Positions 19,001 to 28,673 of a stretch of DNA of 64,000 bases are shown here, piece after piece (the first letter of the stretch is position 1; each line of letters starts with the position of its first letter). Both the position numbers and the translations under genes were made by a program. Source of the stretch: Bacillota bacterium (GTDB taxonomy: Bacteria; Bacillota; Clostridia; Christensenellales; SZUA-584); assembly GCA_023408075.1 (NCBI GenBank), contig JAEYKW010000045.1, forward strand, positions 15,717 through 79,716, in the 5' to 3' direction. The notes under the pieces are model-generated. The model saw only the letters and a list, made by a program, of their open reading frames with translations, was not told where the DNA came from and did not search any database.

Positions 19001-22000
19001 CGGCGACGGATGAAGACACCGCCGTCAATGTGCCGGTGCTTACGAACGACACCGATATTGATGCCGATCCGCTGTCCGTATCAGACACTTCGGTGACAAC
19101 GCCCGGCGCGGCAGCGGAGATCAGCGCCGACGGCAAGAGCGTGGATTTCACGCCTGCGCTCAACTTCTACGGCACGGATACATTCACATATGAAGTCAGC
19201 GACGGCCACGGCGGCACCGACACAGCCACGGTGACCGTAGAGGTCAGCCCCGAAAACGACCCGCCGACGATTTATAAATATCCCGATATCGTGTGGGAAA
19301 TGGACGAGGACGACACGGAGTCGTTTGATTTCATGGTCAGCGACCCCGAAACGACGGACACGAGCAAGCTGATCATCACAATCACGTCCACCACGACGGA
19401 TAAGCTCAAAACCGAGGGCATACTGCTGTCGAGCGAGCTTGACCACAAGGTGTTAACCGTCACGCCCGAAGACAACGTCAACGAATCGATGTGGGTGCAT
19501 TTTGATGTGACGGACGGCGAGCTGCACGCTGAAGCGGATTATGAGATTATCATCAACGCGATCAACGACGCGCCGGTGATGGACCCCAAAGCGGTGACGA
19601 CGAACGAAGACACGTCGGTGGGCGGCAGCGTGACGGCGACGGATATCGACTCGGAGACGATCACCTATTCGAAAGCCGGCGATCCCGCACACGGCACGGT
19701 GACGGTGGATGCTGATGGCTCGTTTACCTATACGCCATCCGCCAACTACACGGGTGCGGACAGCTTTGACGTGCGGGTGAGCGACGGCGAGACTGTGAAC
19801 GGCACATCGACCGGCACCGTGACTGTGACGGTATTGCCCGTCAACGACAACCCGACAGCCGTGAACGATGCGAAAACCATCGCCGAAGACACGGAAATCG
19901 TTGTCGATGTGATGGCGAACGACATTGAGCACGACATAAAGGACGGCGATACGCTCGCGATCACGGCGTTTAACGGCGCTGCTCACGGCACGCTTTCGCG
20001 CGTGACCGAAGCGGGCCAGCCCGACAAGATCAAATACAAGCCCGACGCGAACTGGAACGGGACGGATACGTTTACCTATACAATTGAGGACAGCGAAGAC
20101 AAATCAAGCTCGGCGACGGTGACGATCACGGTCACGCCGCTTAACGACGCGCCGTCGGGTGGCGACGACGCGGTGTCAACCAATGAAGACAATGCTGTGA
20201 ATATCAATGTCACGGCCAACGACGATATCGACGAAACGACGAATCCTGACGATGAGGATGTCACGGTTGTCGCCGATTCGGTCAGCGCGCCTTCTCATGG
20301 CACCGCAGTGCTTAAAGAGGACAGCAAGACCATCACGTATACGCCCGCGACTGATTATTTCGGCCCGGATTCGTTCACGTACACCGCAAAGGACGCCGGT
20401 AATGAAACGGCAGTATTTACGGTGACGGTGACGGTGAACCCCGTCAACGACGCGCCGACGATCACCGATACCACAGACAAGACGATCGGAGAAGACGGCA
20501 CCACGGGCGAACTGACTGTGAGGGCCAGCGACGTGGATTACCCGGACAGCGACCTGACCGTGACGGTCACGCGCGGCAACACGGCGCTGCTGCCCGCGGT
20601 GACGGTGAACAACGCGGGAGCGCCCGGCACCGAAGTGGAAGAGAGGACGTTTACCTTAACGCCGAACGCCAACAAGAACGGCTCGTCGCTGATTACCGTG
20701 ACGGTGACAGACGGCGACAAGAGCGCGACCGATACGTTCACATTGAACGTGACGCCCGAAAACGACAATCCGGCCGCCGCCGCCGACAGCGCCACGACGA
20801 ATGAGAACACGCCCATTTTGATCGATGTGCTGACGAACGACGATATTGACCTGCAAAACGAAGGCGATGCGTCGCTGCATATTGAAAGCGTGAGCGGATT
20901 GACCCTCGGCAGAGGCACGGCGGAGATCGTTACCGACAGCGGCAGAGATAAAATACGGTTTACACCGGATAGCAATATGCCCGAAACGAGCAATATGACG
21001 GTGACGTTCACGTATACCGCGCAGGACAGCTCGGGCGCAGAACACGCATCAACAGCCACGGTGACCGTGACGGTCACGCCGGTCAACGACGCGCCGACAA
21101 TTTCGGCCATAGACGATGCGGAGATTGATGAAGACTTTGCGACGGACGATCTGGCGTTTGCGGTGCACGATGAAGAGGACAGCGACGACGCGCTGGCCGT
21201 CACCTATACATGCACAAACACCACGCTGTTCCCCGAAGGCAGCATCACTTTTGAAAATCTTCTGACAGGGAACGGTGACAGAACCGTGAAAGCCACGCCC
21301 GTGGCCAACGGCTACGGTGAAGCGGATATCACGCTGACGGTGACTGATTCGGGTTCACCTGTCAAAACGGCCACGGAAACCTTCCACGTGACGGTCAACT
21401 CCGTCAACGATGAGCCGAGCGTTGACGGCGACGATGATTTCACGGTGACGGAAGATGTGCCGATGCAGCTCAATGTGCTCGAAAACGACGATGTGGACTA
21501 TGCGTCGGATCACAGCAAGGTTTCCGTGACCCGGATTGTCACGGAACCCGCGCACGGATCGGCGACGGTTGCCTCGGACGGCAGTTCCATCACCTATGTG
21601 ACCGGGCAGGACAGAACGGATGCCGTGCTGTTCAGATACGAAGTCAGAGACAATGTCAGCGGTACGCTTCGCGAATTCGACGTGTCTGTCAATGTCACGC
21701 CGGTGAACGATGCGCCCGTGATCCATATGACGGACGACGCAAACGCTGATCCGCTGGATGACCCGACAGTGCCGGAGTATACCGTCAATGAAGGCGAAAC
21801 GAAAAACGGCATTGCGTTTACCGTATCGGATGTGGACAATGATGTGAGCTCTTTGATACTGACAAAGAGGGGCAGCAACCCCGTGCTCGTGCTGGCCTCG
21901 GGCATTGTGCTTAGCGGCACAGGGACGGACAGAACGGTCAACGTGACGCCCAACGGCACATGGAACGGGACAACAGTCGTGACGCTGACGGCAAACGACG

Positions 22001-25000
22001 GCGCGGCCACGGCTTCGACGAAGTTTAAATTCGTTGTCAACAGCGTCAATGAACCGCCGACGGCGAACCCGGACACCGCGGAGATCAATGAAGACGCGAC
22101 AACAAAGATCAGCGTGCTGACCAACGATACCGACCCCGATCTGCTGACCAACTCGGATGAAATTTTCGTCGATACGGCGTCGTGCGCCGATGCCAATCTG
22201 ACGGTGAGTGTGTCTTCCGATTCAAAGGGCGTGGATGTGACGCCGAAGGCCAACTATAACGGCGGGCCGATTACCGTAAATTACACGATGCGCGACCGGG
22301 TCGGCGTGACGAGCAGTTCCACGATTGCCGTGACGGTCAAACAGGTGAATGATGCGCCCGTGGCGGTCAATGATACCGGCCTTTCCACCAATGAGGAGCA
22401 GGCGCTTACAATCGACGCACTCGCGAACGATACGGATATCGATACGGATGTGACGCTCAACGCCAATCCGTCTGCGGAGAAACTGAGCATCAGCAGTGTG
22501 GCGACACCGACCAACGGCACAGCTTCCGTTCAAACGCAGGATGGATATGATAAGATTGTCTATACGCCGAAGCTTAACTTCAACGGCAACGAGACATTCT
22601 CATACACAATCAGAGACGTAACGGGCGTCACGCGCACCGCGCAGATCACAGTGACGGTGACGCAGGTGAACGATAGCCCCGTGGCGGTGACAGACAACGT
22701 TTCAACGAACGAAGATACGCCCAAAGTCATCGATCCGCTGGCCAACGACACGGATGTTGATACGCAGGCCGGGCTCAACGTCTCGCCCGATTCCAAAACG
22801 ACGTTCACGATTACGGCGGCGGATGTGGCTTATCCCGAATACGGCTCGGTCACAATCGCGGGGGACAGCAAGACCATAACGTACACGCCTGTCGCCAACA
22901 ATCACGACAATAACCAGATTACCTATACGGTTTCCGACGGCCACGGCGGCAGCGGCACCGGCACGGTCAACGTGACGGTGGTCAGCGTGAACGACCCGCC
23001 CGTCATCTCGACGCCGGCCAATATGAGCCTGACGGAAGACGGGGAGAACGGAACGAGCGCCTTTACCGTTTCCGACGTGGAAACGCCCGCAGGAAGCCTG
23101 ACCGTTCAGGTGGTTTCAACGTCGAACGGCACGCTGCTTGGCACCGGTGATGTGACGTTCTCGGGCAGCGACGGGAACCGGGATGTGATTGTGAATCCCA
23201 AGAACAATCAGAACGACATAACCGGAACAACGGTTCGGCTGCGCGTGTCGGACGGTACAGACACAGCCGATGCCACGTTTGTCGTCACAGTCTCGCCCGT
23301 CAACGACGCGCCGACAGCGAACGGCACTGAAAAGACGATCCCCGAGGATACGGTGAACGATGCGATCAACTGGACGGTGCTGACCGGCGATGTGGACATT
23401 GCGACGAACGGCGACAGCCTCAGCATTGCAAACGTATCCACACCGTCCCACGGCACGGCGTCGTACAGCGGCAACACCCTGTATTACACGCCGACGGCGA
23501 ATTACAACGGAGACGACAGCTTCACATACACAGTGAAGGATACGAGCAACGAAACCGCGACGGCAACGGTCACGATGCACATCACACAGGTGAACGATAC
23601 GCCGGTGGTGACGGGCGAAACTGTCTCAATGAATGAAGACGGTTCGCTCAATATCGATGTGCTTGCGAACGATACCGATGTGGATACGGATACAGCGCTG
23701 AACCATCCGGCGAACGAAGTGCTCACGATATCGAGCATAGACAACCATGCGGGCGCCAAAGGAACCGCAACGTCCGTTTACGACGCGGAAAAGGGCAGGA
23801 ACGTGATCAAGTTTGATCCCGATGCCAACTTCAACGGCAGCGTGTCGTTCGATTATTACGTGAGCGACGGCGAGGCCGCACCCGTGAAAGGCACCGTGAA
23901 TGTGACGGTCTCGCAGGTGAACGATACGCCGGTGGCCGAGAACGACACGGCATCCGTGAATGAAGGTGCGTCGGTCGATATCGGCGTGCTGGCAAACGAT
24001 CACGATGTGGATACCGACGCGGCGCTCAATGCGGATTTGCACTATACATCCTCCTTCACGATCTCCGAGGATGAAGGCGACGTGGTTTTTGTGGGTGAAA
24101 CGCACGGCAGCGTCAGCGTTGTGGATAACAAGCTGCATTATGTAGCGTCAACTGATAACTGGCACGGCACTGTGCAGATCATGTATACAATGAAGGACGG
24201 TCACGGCCAGGAAGCCACGGCGACCGTCACAGTTACTGTCAGCGCCGTCAACGACCGGCCGGTGTTTGATACGCCGCCGGAAGACCTCACGATAGCGGAG
24301 GACGGCAGCGATGCGTTCTCGTTCACCGTGTCGGATGAAGAGACGGAGGCGAAAGACTTAAACGTGCAGGTGGCAAGCACCAGCGACGCGACGCTTGTGG
24401 CCACCGGCGATGTGAGTATTATAAAAGGCGCGGACGGAGAGCGCACCGTAACGGTGACGCCCAAGGCCAACCAGCACGGCGGCCCGCTGACGATCCGGCT
24501 GCTTGTGGAGGACGGCGACCATGAAACCAATGTGATGCCGTATGAGTTCCACGTGACGGTAACGCCTGTGAATGACGATCCGGAGGCTGATGATACGGCT
24601 GTGGCCACAGCCGAGGAAACGGCGGCCGTGATTGACGTCTCGTCGCTGATCAGCGACAACGACCTCGCGACAGACCCGGGCGAGACGCTGACCGTAACGG
24701 TTGCGGATGAGGACAAGCCGTCAGCCGGGACTGTATCGGTATCCGGCAACGAGATCACATACACGCCTGCGGCGAACTGGAACGGCGTTGTGAACTTTGA
24801 GTACACGGTGACGGATGCGTCCGGCGCATGGGACAAGGGCGAAATCGACGTGACGGTGACGCAGGTGAACGATGCGCCTGTCGCCGTGGATGATACGGAT
24901 ATCGACGTCACGGAGGACACGCCCGCCACGATTGATGTGCTCGCTAACGACAGCGACGTGGACAGGGACGGCGCGCTCAACGCAACGCCAGCAGGGGCGC

Positions 25001-28000
25001 TGAACGTGACGCTCTCGGGCGGCGGACTCACGGCACCCGAACACGGCACCGTTTCGGTGGTGGATAACAAGATCGTGTACACACCGGCAGCCAACTTCAA
25101 CGGACCTGACGATTTTGAATACTATGTGAGCGACGGTGTGCTCCAAGATAAGGGTTACGTGTCCGTCGGCGTGGCGCAGGTCAACGACAATCCGGTGGCT
25201 GTGCCCGACAGCGCGACGACGCCCGAGGATACGCAGGTCAGCGTCAATGTGCTCACCAACGATACGGACGTGGACACGGTGGCCGCTAACAACCTCGCGG
25301 ATCCGCACAGCAGAAGCACCTTCGCGGTGCAGAGCTACGCCTTTGACGGCACCGGGTACGGCACGGTATCCGAATCGGGCGGCGTGATCACGTACGACCC
25401 CGATGCGGGCTTTGCGGGCGTGATTCACATCAATTATGTGCTGGTTGACGGGCATGGCGGCAGCGCATCAGGCAGGCTCACCATCGCCGTTGACAGCGAG
25501 AACGATGTGCCGGTGGCTGTGGACGATACTGTGACGACGGCTGAGGATACGCCTGTCACGTTTAATGTGCTCGAAAACGACACGGATCAGGATTACGACG
25601 ATGAACTCAAATTTATGGGCTTCCTCGGCGATTCGGGTGACACCGCTATGAACGGGGACATCACCGCGTCAGTCGATGGAAACGGTGATATCACATTTGA
25701 TCCGAAAGACAACTACAACGGCACGGTCTCAATCGACTATATTGTGCAAGACGAAGCAGAAACGCAGGATGTCGGGACGATTACCATCACGGTGACGCCC
25801 GTCAACGATCCGCCCACGGCGGGTGACAGCTCGGCTTCGACAAACGAGGATACCGCCGTCGATGTGTCGGTTGAACCGCTGATTGATGACGTGGACGGCG
25901 ACAGTCTGACGGTGACGGTGGAAACCGCCGGAAATCCGTTGCACGGCACAGTCACTGTGACGGATAAGACCATCCGTTATACGCCCGCCGCGAATTGGAA
26001 CGGCACCGACCACTTCACGTATACGGCTGCGGACCCGTCGGGAGAAAAGGATACGGGCGTGATCACCGTCACGGTGGCGCAGGTCAACGACGCGCCGGTG
26101 GCGGCTGACGACACGGTAGCCACATATGAGGATCAGCCGGTATGGGTCAGCGTGCTCGACAACGACCTCGATCAGGATACGAGAGCCGCGCTCAATGCGC
26201 ACCCCGAAGACGAAACATTGTCGCTGTCGGTGGGGGATGCGGGTCTCGTTCAGCCGCTGCACGGCACAGCCGAAATGGACGGCAATCAGGTGAAATACAC
26301 ACCTGCTCTCAATTATAACGGGACAGACAGCTTCGAATACAAGCTCTCCGACGGAGACGCGGAAGATACGGCTCTCGTGACCGTGACGATCGGTCAGGTC
26401 AACGACGCGCCGGTCGCGAATGATGACACGGCAGTCACGAACGACGAAGACATGGTGATCATCAGCGTGCTCTCCAACGATACGGACGTGGATACGCAAA
26501 GCGGGCTCAACAGCGGACAGATTTATTCCACGCAGGATTTCAGAGTCACGAGCGTCTCCGCGCCTGCGAACGGCAAAGCGGTGATCAGCGGCAATAAGGT
26601 GGAGTATACGCCTGCGGAGAAGTTTGCCGGTACCGACAGCTTCACGTACGTCATGACGGACGGACACGGCGGCACAGACAGCGCAACGGTGACGGTCACG
26701 GTGAACAGCGTGAACGACCCGCCCGCTGTGCCCGTTGCCCATGCGCCTGTGGAGGGGTCGCGTTACGGCGGCGAATCCACGGTTAACGTGACATGGACGG
26801 GGTACGACATAGACGGCGATCCGCTCACCTATGCCCTCGAATATTATGACGGGTCGGCATGGACGCTGATCAAAGCGGGGCTGACTGTCACGTCGTACGA
26901 CTTCAAGCTGCCTGAGACGCTGCAAAGCATCACCAGCCTGCAGTTCAGGGTCAGCGCGTCCGACGCCCAGTATACGAGCGGCTTTGGGTATTCGGGCAAG
27001 CTCGCGGTAGATAAGAGCGTTCCGGTCAATATCGTCGTGAAGATGACGAAAGCGGACGGCAAACCGTATACGGCCGGGACATGGACCAACCAGAGCGTGA
27101 CGGTGACGGCGGTGTCCGTGGAAGACGCATCGGCGGTCACATTCAAATATGCGATGGAGGACAAGGCGTTTGCGGCGGAACCGGGCAAGACGGTCGTCAG
27201 CGGCGTCCACAACGTGTATATACAGGCGGTTGACGAGTTCGGCAACATGAGCGAATTCGGCGGGTACCTGATCAAGATCGACAAACAGCCCCCGGCAATG
27301 CCCAAAGTGGATGTGACGGTAACGGGCAACGAGGCGCAGCTCAAGTTTACGCTATCTGCCGATCCGGGCGGCAGCGGCAACAGCCATATCGTGATGCCGG
27401 ACGGCACGGTGAAGAGTGCGTCTTCGGATATGACATGGTCGGCAAACAAGAACGATACATACGCGATGACGATACTCGACAACGTGGGCAACAGCACGAA
27501 GTTCAATGTGACGGTGAATACCCTTGATGAAACGCCGCCCATGATCGAATGCAGCACGGGCAGCTATGTGATCGGCGAGACGACGCTCAAAGCCATCACA
27601 GCAGCGCTGATATTCTCCGATGACAAAGCGGATATCGTTTCGAAGGGGTATGCGGTCACCGAGAGCAAGACGTATTCGGGTGCGTACCAGAGCTATACCG
27701 AGGATGTCGTTCTCAGCGAGCCCGGTACTTATTACGTGCATGCGTTTGCAAAGAACTCGTTCGGGCTGACCGCAAGCAAGACGTTCGGGCCGTTCAAGAT
27801 CGCCGCCCAGGAGACGGGAGCCCCCGGCCCTGAGCCTACGGAAGCGGCACAGCCTGTAATCGGCGATGTGGCACTGAGCCCGTCCGACGTGGTTCAGGAT
27901 GCGGTGAAGATCAGGCTGCCCGACGGTGAATGGCAGGATTCTCTCGTGCTCGAAGACATCGAGCCCGGCACATATCTGATTGAGGTAATGGACGAGAACG

Positions 28001-28431
28001 GCAATGTGCGTATCGTGGAGGTCACAATCACCGATGAAGACATCGCCTTCGGGCAGTTCCAGCCAAAGGCCGGGCTTGACTGGTATGTATACGCTCTCGG
28101 CGGCGGCGCTGCCGGGTTATTGCTGCTGTTCCTGCTGCTGCTCTGGCGCAACGTGAAGATTGAGGCGATAACTAGGAAAGACGGCGGCCGCCTGAGAACT
28201 GTCAGGGTCATCAGAAAGCTGAGAAGAAGCCGCGATGTGCTCTTAATCGATTTGAAGCCTGAGAGCATTAAGGACAGCACATATGGCACGATCACGCTGT
28301 CCGACGGACTCACGCGGCGCATGAGGACCAAGACGCTGACCGTCACCATTGAAGGCCGTGAGGTCTTCAACGCGGTGATACCGGACGACACGAAGGGCAG
28401 CTTTGAAGGCACAATTGAAAGCTGGCAATAA
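13024..28431 (+). CDS. Giant membrane-anchored surface protein with ~40 cadherin-like tandem repeats
   Basis: One uninterrupted gene for 5135 residues. The ATG at 13024 has GGGGGAG six bases upstream and is preferred to an in-frame TTG at 13006. Order: signal peptide (about 1-39, ending VAYGA); a unique domain; Ig-like modules (about 200-450); then about 40 tandem cadherin-like (tandem-95) repeats to about residue 4565, each near 100 residues, joined by VTPVNDAPVA-like boundaries and usually starting with a NEDT calcium-type motif; more Ig-like modules; a membrane helix at about 5020-5041 (GGGAAGLLLLFLLLLW); and a basic 94-residue cytoplasmic tail. There is no LPXTG motif. Family knowledge suggests a calcium-stiffened rod for adhesion or cell contact. 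Repeats diverge, and a sub-type with inserted DVDTDAALN segments is common after about residue 3100. A terminator follows. Confidence 0.9.
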   Translation: MKTIMKSKLGRSVIRILSVILSVVLVVQLLGLGDVAYGASPYYFRGYNQENIVTGAGGTFSISSGLSWDGSTLRMGTSPEGVAMGFIAFDEEGHDISSSIDLGTLEVNFSADTTVTEVSDEPYAIIEFCTSNYDSVIDRVEIRKSDINNLAETLSASEPIPAGTRSAIVRLIGTNPGGDNTAAFGNISFRINDSQAPSCSVDYDSDWTNTLPLQVSVSASDGDSGLEGIYINGEKFTSSPKNLDVNANTTLVVYAKDYAGHESEHQTVTITNIDTQTPSAPGGVTLSKEGWTNGDVTVNLPALGTATGAPEYYAYKLHGGDAWQEVPAEGLTVSDSGQYDLSVTVADRAGNRSSAYTNTISIDKLPPVINEISSVVTSGSCAVTADISDAGLSAIAVTKYAAGSHDAAYFTDNGTTFTGGTFTVSVGGTYTVYARDNAGNTVIKECPLNTAPSLVDIVSFAMDEDTTQTVTLNVNDQETLIEDLVVKAESSDTTLIPTVVINQSSTEISLSITPAQNLSSPDPVTITVTVEDALDSVAEDTFTVTVNPVNDAPVAADDPAEGNPAYTVEEDGSVRIDVLANDSDVDTGDVLSIASPGTPAHGTTSVVAGKIRYAPVANYNGDDSFVYTVSDGHGGTDTATVSVTVTPVNDDPTAVADTAATNEDTGTAIDVLANDTDPDAGDTKTLVSATNGSKGTTSADTEHGTVTYTPNENAYGQDTFQYTMRDGSGRTSTGTVTVTIRPVIDPPWFTGVLDDYTINEDDRDFEVSFEIHDVANETPPDSLMLQAVSSNEALLSSKDIVVSGLGDNDPAVKISITPKANKNGQTNITLSLGDGFNTVTKVFTLFVTSQNDLPVANQDTVYFDEGDTELLIDIADLLDNDTDIENGKPTFDGIASQPAAGHGTVEEADADTLRYTPGALIENTSFTYYVWDGTDRVAGTCRILVNALNKAPTLTFTDLTAAAVNEDTVSGEILFTVGDDQTPVADLVISKWSADLTKVKPTGINLIKKDDDGHYALVITPEADANGIVLIHVSVSDGMEYVDKSFVFTINAENDAPVAVDDTVYVPVSGRQTFDAVANDIDVDGDNLITSLDSVSGDYTGTLTYNPANRCFTYAAAEGESGTKTFDYVVSDGTLTDTGTVTMHIEDAKYPPEISTVANQYIYEDTPSGAISFTVTDRDGENTVSVSAASNNATVLPNDPDHIQLTKTGDHTYSLVLAPAADKHGPVTVTITADDGTGLMETRSFTLTVMSVNDAPHATDDEYTVNEDTTISDLDLLENDSDVENDTIWVSAVSAPAFGQITKTGDTYTYRPYRNQYGTETLTYTVTDGKDTATANLTINVTAVNDAPVAWTDYLALPNNTADETGLINVLSNDSDVENDTLKILSFTQGTYGTVTYDEASKKLRYTRTAPGSGANGEDTFTYTIIDRANETDEGCETATGTVRIGIHFESYVDCRDIYKETTEDGASVNISLPFSNPHNVPVAVTIAPTTLGTFSGSGKDWVFTPALDMHGEEVPIRYTVTEQTSSDPETAEDGDSDGLHGIETASANIIMSVHSVNDAPVIATVKGAAVTDGVNTLEVFDEDSDGVSFDVTFGDVDTEDVLKFYTYTYDPSTLAPVALDLDVDFEQETGVAHVTAKPLYANSNGTIKLLLGVSDGIAQDAHVIDVTVTPKDDAPVLEEISRTLYEDTSASAAVITPNTDVDGGTAMTVEITQPTHGVAVFEDGVITYTPDANWFGTDTVNYTVTDQTPEALSSTQTVTFEVLPVNDPLSISGLNYYNTTNEDTLIKVPLTVTNMDDVMSSDTLYTITSSNTGVVKNENITIDCVGQDAETGEYSMEISLEPAPNASGVAYIRLTAVDGRTGEDAQTAETEFRLEVVPVNDAPTADDKAVDVTEHEGVTGTPGTTTVLIDLSGSIGDVEDGIPTITSVTAPGEGRVANNHNSTLTYSVQGDFNGEDTFVYTVMDKNGATDTGTVTVNVIPANDAPLARNDTAATDEDTAVNVPVLTNDTDIDADPLSVSDTSVTTPGAAAEISADGKSVDFTPALNFYGTDTFTYEVSDGHGGTDTATVTVEVSPENDPPTIYKYPDIVWEMDEDDTESFDFMVSDPETTDTSKLIITITSTTTDKLKTEGILLSSELDHKVLTVTPEDNVNESMWVHFDVTDGELHAEADYEIIINAINDAPVMDPKAVTTNEDTSVGGSVTATDIDSETITYSKAGDPAHGTVTVDADGSFTYTPSANYTGADSFDVRVSDGETVNGTSTGTVTVTVLPVNDNPTAVNDAKTIAEDTEIVVDVMANDIEHDIKDGDTLAITAFNGAAHGTLSRVTEAGQPDKIKYKPDANWNGTDTFTYTIEDSEDKSSSATVTITVTPLNDAPSGGDDAVSTNEDNAVNINVTANDDIDETTNPDDEDVTVVADSVSAPSHGTAVLKEDSKTITYTPATDYFGPDSFTYTAKDAGNETAVFTVTVTVNPVNDAPTITDTTDKTIGEDGTTGELTVRASDVDYPDSDLTVTVTRGNTALLPAVTVNNAGAPGTEVEERTFTLTPNANKNGSSLITVTVTDGDKSATDTFTLNVTPENDNPAAAADSATTNENTPILIDVLTNDDIDLQNEGDASLHIESVSGLTLGRGTAEIVTDSGRDKIRFTPDSNMPETSNMTVTFTYTAQDSSGAEHASTATVTVTVTPVNDAPTISAIDDAEIDEDFATDDLAFAVHDEEDSDDALAVTYTCTNTTLFPEGSITFENLLTGNGDRTVKATPVANGYGEADITLTVTDSGSPVKTATETFHVTVNSVNDEPSVDGDDDFTVTEDVPMQLNVLENDDVDYASDHSKVSVTRIVTEPAHGSATVASDGSSITYVTGQDRTDAVLFRYEVRDNVSGTLREFDVSVNVTPVNDAPVIHMTDDANADPLDDPTVPEYTVNEGETKNGIAFTVSDVDNDVSSLILTKRGSNPVLVLASGIVLSGTGTDRTVNVTPNGTWNGTTVVTLTANDGAATASTKFKFVVNSVNEPPTANPDTAEINEDATTKISVLTNDTDPDLLTNSDEIFVDTASCADANLTVSVSSDSKGVDVTPKANYNGGPITVNYTMRDRVGVTSSSTIAVTVKQVNDAPVAVNDTGLSTNEEQALTIDALANDTDIDTDVTLNANPSAEKLSISSVATPTNGTASVQTQDGYDKIVYTPKLNFNGNETFSYTIRDVTGVTRTAQITVTVTQVNDSPVAVTDNVSTNEDTPKVIDPLANDTDVDTQAGLNVSPDSKTTFTITAADVAYPEYGSVTIAGDSKTITYTPVANNHDNNQITYTVSDGHGGSGTGTVNVTVVSVNDPPVISTPANMSLTEDGENGTSAFTVSDVETPAGSLTVQVVSTSNGTLLGTGDVTFSGSDGNRDVIVNPKNNQNDITGTTVRLRVSDGTDTADATFVVTVSPVNDAPTANGTEKTIPEDTVNDAINWTVLTGDVDIATNGDSLSIANVSTPSHGTASYSGNTLYYTPTANYNGDDSFTYTVKDTSNETATATVTMHITQVNDTPVVTGETVSMNEDGSLNIDVLANDTDVDTDTALNHPANEVLTISSIDNHAGAKGTATSVYDAEKGRNVIKFDPDANFNGSVSFDYYVSDGEAAPVKGTVNVTVSQVNDTPVAENDTASVNEGASVDIGVLANDHDVDTDAALNADLHYTSSFTISEDEGDVVFVGETHGSVSVVDNKLHYVASTDNWHGTVQIMYTMKDGHGQEATATVTVTVSAVNDRPVFDTPPEDLTIAEDGSDAFSFTVSDEETEAKDLNVQVASTSDATLVATGDVSIIKGADGERTVTVTPKANQHGGPLTIRLLVEDGDHETNVMPYEFHVTVTPVNDDPEADDTAVATAEETAAVIDVSSLISDNDLATDPGETLTVTVADEDKPSAGTVSVSGNEITYTPAANWNGVVNFEYTVTDASGAWDKGEIDVTVTQVNDAPVAVDDTDIDVTEDTPATIDVLANDSDVDRDGALNATPAGALNVTLSGGGLTAPEHGTVSVVDNKIVYTPAANFNGPDDFEYYVSDGVLQDKGYVSVGVAQVNDNPVAVPDSATTPEDTQVSVNVLTNDTDVDTVAANNLADPHSRSTFAVQSYAFDGTGYGTVSESGGVITYDPDAGFAGVIHINYVLVDGHGGSASGRLTIAVDSENDVPVAVDDTVTTAEDTPVTFNVLENDTDQDYDDELKFMGFLGDSGDTAMNGDITASVDGNGDITFDPKDNYNGTVSIDYIVQDEAETQDVGTITITVTPVNDPPTAGDSSASTNEDTAVDVSVEPLIDDVDGDSLTVTVETAGNPLHGTVTVTDKTIRYTPAANWNGTDHFTYTAADPSGEKDTGVITVTVAQVNDAPVAADDTVATYEDQPVWVSVLDNDLDQDTRAALNAHPEDETLSLSVGDAGLVQPLHGTAEMDGNQVKYTPALNYNGTDSFEYKLSDGDAEDTALVTVTIGQVNDAPVANDDTAVTNDEDMVIISVLSNDTDVDTQSGLNSGQIYSTQDFRVTSVSAPANGKAVISGNKVEYTPAEKFAGTDSFTYVMTDGHGGTDSATVTVTVNSVNDPPAVPVAHAPVEGSRYGGESTVNVTWTGYDIDGDPLTYALEYYDGSAWTLIKAGLTVTSYDFKLPETLQSITSLQFRVSASDAQYTSGFGYSGKLAVDKSVPVNIVVKMTKADGKPYTAGTWTNQSVTVTAVSVEDASAVTFKYAMEDKAFAAEPGKTVVSGVHNVYIQAVDEFGNMSEFGGYLIKIDKQPPAMPKVDVTVTGNEAQLKFTLSADPGGSGNSHIVMPDGTVKSASSDMTWSANKNDTYAMTILDNVGNSTKFNVTVNTLDETPPMIECSTGSYVIGETTLKAITAALIFSDDKADIVSKGYAVTESKTYSGAYQSYTEDVVLSEPGTYYVHAFAKNSFGLTASKTFGPFKIAAQETGAPGPEPTEAAQPVIGDVALSPSDVVQDAVKIRLPDGEWQDSLVLEDIEPGTYLIEVMDENGNVRIVEVTITDEDIAFGQFQPKAGLDWYVYALGGGAAGLLLLFLLLLWRNVKIEAITRKDGGRLRTVRVIRKLRRSRDVLLIDLKPESIKDSTYGTITLSDGLTRRMRTKTLTVTIEGREVFNAVIPDDTKGSFEGTIESWQ

Positions 28432-28442
28432 AAAATAAGGTT

Positions 28443-28477
28443 CAGGCGGGGGCGTAAAAAACTCCCGCCTGTTTAAT
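28443..28477 (+). terminator. Terminator of the giant gene
   Basis: CAGGCGGG (28443-28450) pairs with CCCGCCTG (28464-28471), followed by TTTAATT. It lies 12 bases past the stop codon. Confidence 0.7.
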
Positions 28478-28517
28478 TCCTGAAAACTGCGCATAATACA
28501 AACCAAGGGTGAAGAAG

Positions 28518-28661
28518 ATGAACAAAAAGAAGGATCCCAGAAGACGGCTGGATCTTAAATCATCGCGGACAAATGCAAACGACGGGACAGACCATCAGAT
28601 AGGACTGCGCGAAGACTTGCGCGTGCATTACAGCGGTGAAGACGATCCGCGCGACGGATAA
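28518..28661 (+). CDS. Small charged protein of unknown function (47 residues)
   Basis: A 47-codon frame starting at ATG 28518 with AAGGGTGAAG just upstream, stopping at TAA 28659-28661 and followed twelve bases later by a strong terminator. The product is very polar: a basic N-terminal third (MNKKKDPRRRLDLKSSR) and an acidic end (HYSGEDDPRDG). It has no signal peptide or membrane segment. I do not recognise the family. Good start signals and its own terminator are the only support for expression. Confidence 0.5.
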   Translation: MNKKKDPRRRLDLKSSRTNANDGTDHQIGLREDLRVHYSGEDDPRDG

Positions 28662-28673
28662 GCTCTGGGAAGC

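Noticed and set aside
14660..26720. Regular ~300-base periodicity that could suggest a CRISPR or satellite array
   Set aside because: The period is the protein repeat; units are diverged at the DNA level, in frame, and without spacers.
14023..27741. Many long antisense open frames opposite the giant gene
   Set aside because: They follow from the repetitive, GC-rich codon pattern of the sense gene, lack ribosome sites and encode Arg/His/Val-rich chains of no family.
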